Positions 34,540-43,259 of a DNA stretch of 43,259 bases are shown here, piece by piece. The translations under genes were made by a program, and so were the position numbers. The DNA lies in NCBI RefSeq assembly GCF_026460985.1, contig NZ_JAPKNM010000099.1, forward strand, positions 1 to 43,259. Reading direction: 5' to 3'. Source of the stretch: Sphingomonas sp. (GTDB taxonomy: Bacteria; Pseudomonadota; Alphaproteobacteria; Sphingomonadales; Sphingomonadaceae). How positions within the stretch are numbered: the stretch's first letter is position 1; every line of letters begins with the position of its first letter. The notes under the pieces are model-generated. The model saw nothing but the letters and a program-made list of their open reading frames with translations, searched no databases and was not told the DNA's origin.

Positions 34540-34983
34540 ATGGCCGCCAATGCCATCCTCCTCGTCGAGGACAATCCCGACGATGTCGCACTGACGCTCC
34601 GGGCCTTTGCCAGGAACAAAATCCTGAACGAGGTGATCGTCGCGCGCGACGGCATCGAGGCGCTCGACTATCTGTTCGCGCGCGGCGCTCATGCGGGGCG
34701 CGATCCGCGCGACGTGCCCGCCATGATCCTGCTCGATCTCAAGCTCCCCAAGCTCGACGGGCTCGAGGTGCTGAAGCAGATCCGCGCGGCGCCGGGGATC
34801 GGCCTGGTGCCGGTCGTCATCCTCACCTCCTCGCGCGAGGAGCAGGATCGGCTGCGCAGCTACAGTCTCGGCGCGAACAGCTATGTCCAGAAGCCGGTGG
34901 ACTTCGAATGCTTCTCCGAGGCCACCCGCCAGCTCGGGCTGTACTGGCTGGTCCTCAACGAACCGCCCCCCAAGCTTTTCTAG
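34540..34983 (+). CDS. Single-domain response regulator, Rcp1-like
   Basis: 147-residue stand-alone receiver. It shows VEDNPDDVALTLRAF at the N-terminus, the acceptor Asp in LLDLKLPKLDG, TSS (the signalling Thr/Ser) and a conserved Lys in VQKPVDF. The insert ALDYLFARGAHAGRDPRDVP is typical of the Rcp1 family of phytochrome-partner regulators, which often dimerise and have no DNA-binding domain. It lies 17 bases after the triple-REC kinase, whose HisKA domain resembles the kinases that use such regulators, so the two are probably a phosphotransfer pair. As last gene it would be the diffusible output of the chemosensory operon. Confidence 0.9.
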   Translation: MAANAILLVEDNPDDVALTLRAFARNKILNEVIVARDGIEALDYLFARGAHAGRDPRDVPAMILLDLKLPKLDGLEVLKQIRAAPGIGLVPVVILTSSREEQDRLRSYSLGANSYVQKPVDFECFSEATRQLGLYWLVLNEPPPKLF

Positions 34984-34999
34984 TCGGGAAGGCGCGGCA

Positions 35000-36244
35000 T
35001 CAGCCCGCCCGTTCCGCCAGCAGCGTCGGGAGCATGAGGAAGGCGGTCAGGACCAGTGCCAGCGCGAGCCACCGCCATCGCGCCATGCCGTGCCAGGCGC
35101 GCCTGATGCCGAGGCCGAGCGGGGTCGCCTGCTTGAGCTCGCGGCCGATGCGCAGCGCGTAGATCGCCACGCCGGAGACCGACAGGCCGGTGAGAAGTCC
35201 GCCGAACAGGAACCACAGGACCTTGGTCCAATAGCCGCCGAACGTGCCGAAATGCAGCGGATCGGCCATCTCGCTGATCCGCTGGTGGATATCGAGATCC
35301 GTGCCGTCGAAGGCGGCGAGGACACGTCCCGACGCCGCATCCGTCCACACCGCATTGGCGCGCGGGCGGACGAGGATCGCGGTCTTCGCGCCTTCGAAGA
35401 CGAAGGCGGGCGATTTCGGCGACGGAAAGCGGATGCTCTGGATGTCGAGCTGCGGATCGACCGCACGGGCTGCGCGCAGGCTCGCCGCGAACCGCCGGCC
35501 GGCCTCGATCGGGCCCGGCGCCACGGGCGGCGCTTCCTTGCTGATTGCCACCCTGGGCACCGGGGCGTCGGCGCCCAGCTGCTCGACGAAATACCAGATG
35601 CCGGTGAGCGCGATCAGCGCGACGAACCACAGGCTCCAGACCCCGGCCAGCCGGTGGAAGTCGCCCCACCAGGTGCGCGCGTCGCGCCGGCGCGGGAGCT
35701 TGAGGAAACCGCGCCACCATTTCTTGTAGACCATGAGCGAGCTGACCAGGCTGACCAGCATCAGGAAGGCGAGCGTGCAGACGATCGGCACGCCGATCCA
35801 CACCGGCAGGTTGAGGTGCCGGTGCATGTTGCGCAGGACGCGCTGCGCCCCGACCCACGGCGCCTCGCCCTGCACCGCGCCGGTCGCCGGATGGACATGG
35901 AGGAAGCCGTAGCGGCCGTCGTCCCGGATCACCGACACCTTCACCGCGAAGGCGCCGGCGGTCGGCTCGTCGATGCCCTGGATCTGCCTGATGCCCGGAT
36001 AGGCCGTGGCGCTCGCGACGATCTTCTCCCAATCGGGCTCGGCGCCTACGCTCGACGGGGACACGCGCAGCGAGGGCTGGAGCAGCCAGTCGATTTCGTT
36101 CGAGAGGACAGCCAGCGTTCCGGTCAGGAAGACGAAGCTCATGAACAAGGCGAGCTTGAAGCCCACCCAGTGATGGACGTGCCACCACAGGCGGCTCGCC
36201 TTCATCCTGCCCGTCCGTCCGGCTGGGAGGCTGGCCGTCGCCAT
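35000..36244 (-). CDS. PepSY-type transmembrane protein, probable ferric-siderophore reductase
   Basis: 414-residue inner-membrane protein of the PepSY-associated TM family (FoxB/FsrB/PiuB type), members of which reduce ferric siderophores after uptake. Membrane segments are visible near residues 26-47 (FKLALFMSFVFLTGTLAV), 155-178, 205-225, 345-370 and the C-terminus. Histidines in WWHVHHWVGF (20-29) are candidate heme ligands. Two soluble loops between the segments are the probable PepSY regions. It is separated by two bases from the siderophore receptor upstream on the same strand, so both are expressed from the Fur-box-like promoter. The gene ends 16 bases from the stop of the convergent response-regulator gene. 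Confidence 0.87.
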   Translation of the reverse strand: MATASLPAGRTGRMKASRLWWHVHHWVGFKLALFMSFVFLTGTLAVLSNEIDWLLQPSLRVSPSSVGAEPDWEKIVASATAYPGIRQIQGIDEPTAGAFAVKVSVIRDDGRYGFLHVHPATGAVQGEAPWVGAQRVLRNMHRHLNLPVWIGVPIVCTLAFLMLVSLVSSLMVYKKWWRGFLKLPRRRDARTWWGDFHRLAGVWSLWFVALIALTGIWYFVEQLGADAPVPRVAISKEAPPVAPGPIEAGRRFAASLRAARAVDPQLDIQSIRFPSPKSPAFVFEGAKTAILVRPRANAVWTDAASGRVLAAFDGTDLDIHQRISEMADPLHFGTFGGYWTKVLWFLFGGLLTGLSVSGVAIYALRIGRELKQATPLGLGIRRAWHGMARWRWLALALVLTAFLMLPTLLAERAG

Positions 36245-36246
36245 CG

Positions 36247-38400
36247 TCAGAACTTGTAGGCGAGCTCGAGGAAGGCCGAGCGCGGCTCGCCCGGGAAATG
36301 GCCGCCGCGGTCGTTGAAGCCGGAGGCGGCGTAGGTCTTGTCGAAGAGATTGTCGACGCGGGCGCGGGCTTCCCAGGGGCCGCGGCCATAAGTGACCGAG
36401 GCGTCGAAGATCATGTACGGGTTGACCGTCTGGTTCGAGAGGCTGACCCGCCGCGAGACGTAATCGCCGCCAAAGGCGAGGGCGAGGCCGGTCCGCGGCA
36501 GCTGGTAGCGCGTCCAGAAGCCGAGCTTGTGCCGGGGGGCGTTGGCGAAGCGCCCGCCGACGACGGCGTTGGTGATCGCGGTCAGCCCGTTGGTCTTGGT
36601 GATCCGCGCGTCATTGTAGGAATAGGCGATCGTCAGCACCCAGTTGCGCGTGATGTCGGTCGCGATGTCGAAATCCACGCCCTTGGAGGTGACCTCGCCG
36701 AACGCGATCGAATTGTTGACCCCGTCGCCCTCCGGATCGCCGCGCGGATCGGCCTGGAGGAGATTCTCGCGCCGGATCCTGTAGACCGACAGGCTGGACT
36801 GGATGCGGCCGTCCATCAGCGCGGTCTTGACCCCGCCCTCTATGATGTCGCCCGTGGTCGGCGCGAAGGGGCCGCCCGCGCGCGGATCCTGCGCGGCGGC
36901 GCCCTGCGGCTCGAAGCTGGTCGCATATTGCGCGAACAGCGAGACGTCGTCGCGCACGCGCCAGACGAGCCCGACGCGATAGCTCTCGTCGCTCCCCTCG
37001 AAGCGCGAGACGGCGCCGCCCCCCGGGCGCGATACGTCCTCGAAGCTGTCGGTGCGGATGCCCGCGACCGCGACGAGCCGGCCGAGCGTGAGCTCGCCCA
37101 GCAGATAGAAACCGCTGCGCTTGGACACGGTCAGGTCGCGCACCATCGGCGGCAGCGCATAGGTTGCCGGATCGCAGGCGCGATAGACCGGGTTGGCGAA
37201 GGCCAGCGGGCAGGGGAGGCCGGCAATCGCGGTGGCGCGGCCGGTGAGCGAGGTGCTGTCGAAGATCGCGTCGGTCTCGCTATGGTCGAAGCCGGCCAGC
37301 AGCCGGTTCGAGATGCCGTCACCCAGCGTCGCGGACCAGATCGCGTTGGCGGCGAAGGACCAGACGTCATTGTCGCGCAATTGGTCGCGATACTGCCGCG
37401 CGACGCCGTCGAACCGGCCATCGCGATTGCTGTCGAGCAACGCGATCGGCTCATGATATTTCTGCGTCTCGACCGCGTCGATGTGGCGGACCGACGCGTC
37501 GAGCTTGAGATTGTCGGTCGGCTCGACGTCGAGCCGGGCCTGGACCGTGGTCGAGCGCAGGTCGAGGAAGTCGCTCGGCTCGTTATGGTTCCAGCGCCGG
37601 TCGGCGAGGAAATGGCCCTCATTGTCGACCGGAATGCCGCGCAGGCGATTGGCGTCGAGATCGAGCTCGATCCGGAAGATCTGCGCGGTCAGCTTGGCGA
37701 TGCCGAAATCGAAGGTCGAGCCGGCATCGAGCACCAGCGACCGGTTGCCGGCAAAGGTGCGCGGCAGGTCGCGATCCTCGAAGAAGGCCCCGGCGCGAAG
37801 CGAGATCATTTCGTTGACCGGCCCGGTGACCTCCGCTTGCGCCCCGTAGCGGTTCTGCGTGCCGCCGACCACGCCGACCGAGCCCGAAAAGGTCTGCGAG
37901 GGCTTCTTGGTCACATAGTTGAACAGGCCGCCGGGCGCTGTCTGGCCGTAGAGCATGCCCGCCGGCCCCTTCAGGAACTCGACGCGCTCCATGTTGAAGA
38001 GCTGCGGCACCGAGAAGCCGATATAGGGATCGCCGCGCAGGCCGTCGTAGAAATTCTCCTGCTGGCGGAAGCCGCGTGCGGTCACGCCCGCATAGGAGAA
38101 GAAGCTGACGCCCGAGATATTGCGGTAGAGATCCTGCGCGTCGCGGGCGCCTTGATCCTTGATCAGCTCCTTGGTGAGGACGGTGATCGCCTGCGACGAC
38201 GCCAGCGGCTCGGTCGGCAGCTTGCCGCTCGCCGTCTCGTCGACGCGATATAGCCGTGCCGCGCGCCCGGTGACGACGATGTCGTCCCCGTCCTCACGTG
38301 CGGTCTCCGTCTCGCTCGCTGCGCCGGCGGGCGCTTCCTGCGCCATCGCCGGAGTGAGCACGACCGAACAGCACAAGCCCGCGGCGAACCAATGGCGCAA
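36247..38400 (-). CDS. TonB-dependent siderophore receptor
   Basis: 717-residue outer-membrane receptor of the FhuA/FoxA siderophore class. Signal peptide MRHWFAAGLCCSVVLTPAMA is followed by TonB box DDIVVTG (39-45). The plug shows SSQAITVLTKELIKDQGA, DLYRNISGVSFFS and FLKGPAGMLYGQTAPGGLFN. The barrel ends AFLELAYKF. There is no STN domain, so it does not signal to an anti-sigma factor. The only suitable start is TTG at 38400, supported by AGGGGG with seven bases spacing; a nearby ATG is out of frame. A Fur-box-like palindrome lies 53 bases upstream. It is co-transcribed with the PepSY protein: a minimal hydroxamate-type uptake and reduction pair (ligand class inferred). Confidence 0.93.
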   Translation of the reverse strand: MRHWFAAGLCCSVVLTPAMAQEAPAGAASETETAREDGDDIVVTGRAARLYRVDETASGKLPTEPLASSQAITVLTKELIKDQGARDAQDLYRNISGVSFFSYAGVTARGFRQQENFYDGLRGDPYIGFSVPQLFNMERVEFLKGPAGMLYGQTAPGGLFNYVTKKPSQTFSGSVGVVGGTQNRYGAQAEVTGPVNEMISLRAGAFFEDRDLPRTFAGNRSLVLDAGSTFDFGIAKLTAQIFRIELDLDANRLRGIPVDNEGHFLADRRWNHNEPSDFLDLRSTTVQARLDVEPTDNLKLDASVRHIDAVETQKYHEPIALLDSNRDGRFDGVARQYRDQLRDNDVWSFAANAIWSATLGDGISNRLLAGFDHSETDAIFDSTSLTGRATAIAGLPCPLAFANPVYRACDPATYALPPMVRDLTVSKRSGFYLLGELTLGRLVAVAGIRTDSFEDVSRPGGGAVSRFEGSDESYRVGLVWRVRDDVSLFAQYATSFEPQGAAAQDPRAGGPFAPTTGDIIEGGVKTALMDGRIQSSLSVYRIRRENLLQADPRGDPEGDGVNNSIAFGEVTSKGVDFDIATDITRNWVLTIAYSYNDARITKTNGLTAITNAVVGGRFANAPRHKLGFWTRYQLPRTGLALAFGGDYVSRRVSLSNQTVNPYMIFDASVTYGRGPWEARARVDNLFDKTYAASGFNDRGGHFPGEPRSAFLELAYKF

Positions 38401-38452
38401 TCTTCATCCCCCTGCTGGAATTCCGTTGGGGGCGGCGACTAGGGTTCATGCT

Positions 38453-38471
38453 AATGCGAGTCAATCTTATT
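38453..38471 (-). promoter_or_regulatory. Fur-box-like operator upstream of the siderophore receptor
   Basis: The 19-base sequence AATAAGATTGACTCGCATT (minus strand) is an imperfect palindrome matching its own complement at six of nine half-site positions, in an AT-rich pocket of this GC-rich region. It resembles Fur boxes and lies about 50 bases before the TTG start of a siderophore receptor, where iron-dependent repression is expected. Assigned by eye, without a matrix score. Confidence 0.55.
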
Positions 38472-38655
38472 AAAGCGCCCGGCCGATGAGAGGGAAGGGC
38501 GCTCGTCGCAGGAGCGATCCCTCCGTCCACGGCCGGTCCAGCGCCGCCCGGCGCGCGCGAAACCTCTCAATTTGCAGAGCAATCCCCGGCGGACCCGGCG
38601 GGCCTCTATAAGACTCTGATGGCACCGTGCAGGTGTTTCAGATTGGGAAGGCACT

Positions 38656-40520
38656 GTGTCCGGCGAGCGAATTCGGGTATCTGAGCGCCCTGCCATAGCC
38701 GGCGGTACCTTCGCGGACGATCGGACGCGGACAACCCGCTTCGGGAATCTGTGGCTGGAAGCCACGATCTTCCTGCTCCTGCTATGCACCGCGGCCGCGA
38801 TCCTGTTCAGGAGCGCGCTGGTCGAGCACGATCTCAGCATCGATCCCGCCACTGCGGCCCAATATGCTCCCTATGCCTATAGCGACGAAACGTCGGGCGG
38901 GCGTTCGGTCGCCTTCCTCAAGGATCCGCACGCATTGGCCTGGACCTGCGAGATCAGGACGGGTTTCGCCTATCCGTTCTGCGGCGTCGGGTTACGACTG
39001 GATCAGGTCGAGCCTGATACCGGCCTGGATCTCTCGGGCTTCAGCAAGATCACGCTCGACATCACCTATAAGGGCCCGTTGAAGAGGCTGAAGATCGCGC
39101 TCAAGAACCGCGATCTCGTGGGTGGAGCCCCGGTTCAGGGCGAAGACGCGAAACCGATCGCGATCGAGATCGACGTCGTGCAGGGCCGGCAGACGATCGA
39201 GCTCGATCTCGCCGACGCCGTCGTCGAATCCTGGTGGGCGAGCACCCACCTGAATGCGATGCCGCGCGCGAAGGAGCCGCGTTTCGACAATGTCGTCGCG
39301 ATCGATCTGCAGACGGGATCGGGCGAGGCGCTCGGGCTGCACAGCGGATCGGTCCATCGCATCACGCTTTCCGGCGCCTCCTTCACCGCGGCGCAATGGT
39401 ATCTGCTCATCCTCGGCATCTGGGCCGGGCTCACCGCATTGCTTCTCGTCTATCGCCTGGTGACGCTCAGGCGGACGCTTGCCGCGCGGCAGCGGCGCCA
39501 CCTCGAGGAAGCTCGGTACCTCGAGATGGCCAGGCAGGCGGCCGAGAGCGCCAGCCAGGCCAAGTCGCGCTTCCTGGCGCATATGAGCCACGAGCTTCGC
39601 ACCCCGCTCAACGCCATCCTCGGCTATGCGCAGTTCCTCCAGGCCGCCGACCTCGACGACCGGCAGCTGCGCGCGGCGAGCACGATCCAGGAAAGCGGCG
39701 AGCACCTGCTCGCGCTGATCGGCGACATCCTCGATCATTCCAAGATCGAGGCCGGCAAGCTGGAACTGCACGCCGCGTCCTTCGACCTGCGCGAGACGGT
39801 CCGGACCGTGTTGGAGATGGTCCGCGGGCGCGCCGAGGATAAGGGCCTCCGCTTCATCTGGCGGATCGGCTCGGACGTGCCGGCACGCGTCGTCGGCGAC
39901 CAGAAGCACCTCCGGCAGGTGCTGATCAATCTCCTGGGCAATGCCGTGAAGTTCACCAACCGGGGCGAGGTGGCGTTCGCCCTCGGCATGGTCGCCCGCG
40001 AGAGCGGCGACGTGCGTCTTCGCTTCGAGGTTCGCGACACCGGGGAGGGCATCCCGGAGGACAAGCAGCACCTCGTCTTCCAGGCGTTCGAACAGGTCGG
40101 CGACAGCGCCGCCAACGCCGGGGGCACGGGCCTCGGCCTCAGCATCAGCCAGCAGCTCGTCGAGCGCATGGGCGGCAGGATCGAGATGACCAGCCGCTCC
40201 GGCGAAGGCAGCCGCTTCTGGTTCGAACTCTCGCTCCCGCTCGGAGAGAATTGCCTGCCGGAAAGCGTAGCCGACGTGGAGGAAGCGGTTTCCGCCCTGC
40301 CTTCTCCGCTGGAGACTCCGCCGCCGGAAGCGCTTCGCCCGCTACTGGTCCCGGCCCAGGCCGGCAACATGCGTGCGATCCGCGCCGAAGCCGAGAAACT
40401 GATTGCCGCCGCGCCCGAATATCGCGCGTTCGGAGCGCACCTCATCGATCTGGCGAACAACTTCCAGTCCGCGGCGCTGCTCGAGCTCGTAGAGAAGAAT
40501 CTAGAAGACAGGTTGGCGGC

Positions 40521-40524
<4 letters not shown>
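38656..40524 (+). CDS. Membrane histidine kinase with a periplasmic beta-rich sensor domain
   Basis: 622-residue sensor kinase. Membrane segments at about 32-52 and 248-270 enclose a periplasmic domain of about 195 residues. Its pattern of beta-strands (FSKITLDITYKGPLKRLKIA, KPIAIEIDVVQGRQTIELDL, VVAIDLQTGSGEALGLHSG) looks like a galactose-binding/CIA30-type jelly roll rather than a Cache or four-helix sensor. The cytoplasmic part has HisKA His312 in HMSHELRTPLNAILGYAQFL and an ATPase domain with LLGNAVKFTN, DTGEGIP and GGTGLGLSI. A C-terminal helical tail of about 70 residues follows the kinase core, as in some hybrid kinases. Start GTG 38656 follows GGGAAGG. Its stop overlaps the cyclic-di-GMP gene (ATGA), whose receiver is the obvious phosphorylation target. 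Confidence 0.9.
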
Positions 40525-42668
<2,144 letters not shown>

Positions 42669-42691
42669 AGACCGGGCTCAATAGACCAAAG

Positions 42692-42862
42692 CCGTCATCC
42701 CGGAAGTTAGGCTTTCCCGGAAAACCGCCAGGTTTTCCATTGGAAAGCCTTACTGTCCGGGATCCACCTCTCCACCAGACCATTGCCTCACGGTGGATCC
42801 CGGACAGCTCAATTTTCTGACCAAATCACAGATTTGGAGAAAATTGGCTTCCGGGATGACGG
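42692..42862. repeat. 171-bp cloverleaf-like element: three hairpins inside a 15-bp terminal inverted repeat
   Basis: Perfect 15-bp terminal inverted repeats (42692-42706, beginning CCGTCATCCCGG; 42848-42862) enclose three hairpins. A: AGGCTTTCC (42709-42717) / GGAAAGCCT (42742-42750) outside GGAAAACC-GCCA-GGTTTTCC (42719-42738). B: a perfect 16-bp stem (42753-42768 / 42792-42807) with a 23-nt loop. C: CAATTTTCT (42810-42818) / AGAAAATTG (42838-42846) outside CCAAATC-ACA-GATTTGG (42821-42837). Nearly every base outside loop B is paired. It fills most of the 326-base gap between the cyclic-di-GMP gene and the second chemoreceptor. It has no coding capacity, so it is a mobile-element remnant or an intergenic repeat family member; GTCATCCCGG-type palindromes are common in alphaproteobacterial intergenic DNA. 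Confidence 0.8.
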
Positions 42863-42943
42863 TGGTTGCGTACAGTCCTAGCGGCGGGCGAGGCGGTCGC
42901 CGCGAGCCGGGCCAGCTGGCTTCTCCGTTAGGGGCAGGGCAGT

Positions 42944-42984
42944 CTCAAAAGGACGAGGAGAAGAGCGGGACGCCCTTCTCCTCG
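42944..42984 (-). terminator. Intrinsic terminator of the right-edge chemoreceptor gene
   Basis: Read on the minus strand, CGAGGAGAAG (42984-42975) pairs perfectly with CTTCTCCTCG (42963-42954) over 10 bp with an 11-nt loop. It is followed by TCCTTTTGAG. It begins about 10 bases after the stop codon of the receptor gene. The T-run is short but the stem is strong. Confidence 0.7.
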
Positions 42985-42994
42985 GCTGGAATTC

Positions 42995-43259
42995 TTAGAA
43001 CGAGGCCCAGTTGTCGTGGGCGGCCCCGTTGGCGACGGGGAGCGCCTTGACGGGCGAGACATAGGCCGAGGCCTTTGTCGTCCTGGCGGGCCTTGCCGGC
43101 GCGCTGGCGCGGGCCGTCATGGCGCGCATCTCGGCGCCGACGTTGAACTTCGACGCCTGCTCGCTGAGCGCCGCGACTTCGCCGTTGAGATTGCGCGCGG
43201 CGGCAGAGGTTTCCTCGACCATCGCGGCATTCTGCTGGGTCGACTGGTCCATCGTCCCG
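42995..43259 (-). CDS. Methyl-accepting chemotaxis protein, 3' end only
   Basis: About 88 residues of the C-terminus are visible; the gene continues past the right edge (frame open to the last base). MDQSTQQNAAMVEETSAAAR and the following LNGEVAALSEQASKFNV are the typical end of a chemoreceptor coiled coil, the methylation-helix region. After an Ala/Pro/Lys-rich flexible tail of about 40 residues the protein ends in DNWASF. NWASF has the NWxxF form of the pentapeptide that tethers CheR/CheB in E. coli Tar and Tsr (NWETF). This differs from the receptor at 28042, which lacks it. A strong terminator follows. Confidence 0.88.
   Translation of the reverse strand, partial: GTMDQSTQQNAAMVEETSAAARNLNGEVAALSEQASKFNVGAEMRAMTARASAPARPARTTKASAYVSPVKALPVANGAAHDNWASF

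Overview
The window is a gene-dense, GC-rich stretch of a bacterial chromosome. It most resembles a sphingomonad alphaproteobacterium (Sphingomonas or a close relative). The grounds are large TonB-dependent receptors of the kind abundant in that group, flavin-dependent halogenase genes beside a receptor and glycoside hydrolases, a FecI/FecR-type sigma/anti-sigma pair driving a receptor, and palindromic intergenic repeats. This is an inference from gene content; there is no rRNA or other marker gene here. I saw no tRNA, rRNA, CRISPR array, transposase or prophage gene.

Region 1 (1-11783, + strand) looks like a hemicellulose-use locus. It holds a TonB-dependent receptor (cut by the left edge), an intrinsic terminator, two tandem flavin-dependent halogenases, and three exported glycoside hydrolases: GH39 beta-xylosidase-like, GH43 with a Tat signal, and GH31 alpha-xylosidase/alpha-glucosidase-like. 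Region 2 (11800-16850) is a FadR-type GntR regulator divergent from a paoABC-like periplasmic aldehyde oxidoreductase operon, with a promoter/operator candidate between them. The segment is bracketed by two copies of an inverted-pair palindromic repeat (REPIN-like). Region 3 (17062-23613) is a FecI-like sigma factor, a FecR-like anti-sigma factor, a receptor carrying an STN signalling domain and a carboxypeptidase-regulatory-like domain, and a PhoD-family phosphatase.

Region 4 (23634-34983) is signalling. A REC-HisKA-REC soluble hybrid kinase on the minus strand faces away from an eight-gene chemosensory operon: cheW, cheR with TPRs, cheW, MCP, cheA-REC, cheB, a triple-REC histidine kinase and an Rcp1-like single-domain response regulator. 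The first six products match the parts list of the Pseudomonas Wsp system, but the usual diguanylate cyclase WspR is replaced by the triple-REC kinase and the small regulator. Region 5 (35000-38400, - strand) is a siderophore receptor with a Fur-box-like site and a PepSY inner-membrane protein. Region 6 (38656-42668) is a membrane kinase with a periplasmic beta-rich sensor, translationally coupled to a REC-PAS-GGDEF-EAL cyclic-di-GMP enzyme. It is followed by a 171-bp element made of three hairpins inside a perfect 15-bp terminal inverted repeat, and by the 3' end of a second chemoreceptor on the minus strand that ends in a CheR-docking-type pentapeptide.

Most genes are packed with 1-4 base overlaps, so transcription units are fairly clear. 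The candidates most worth following are the tandem halogenases inside a sugar locus, the Wsp-like array with an unusual output, the covarying REPIN pair around paoABC, and the cloverleaf repeat.
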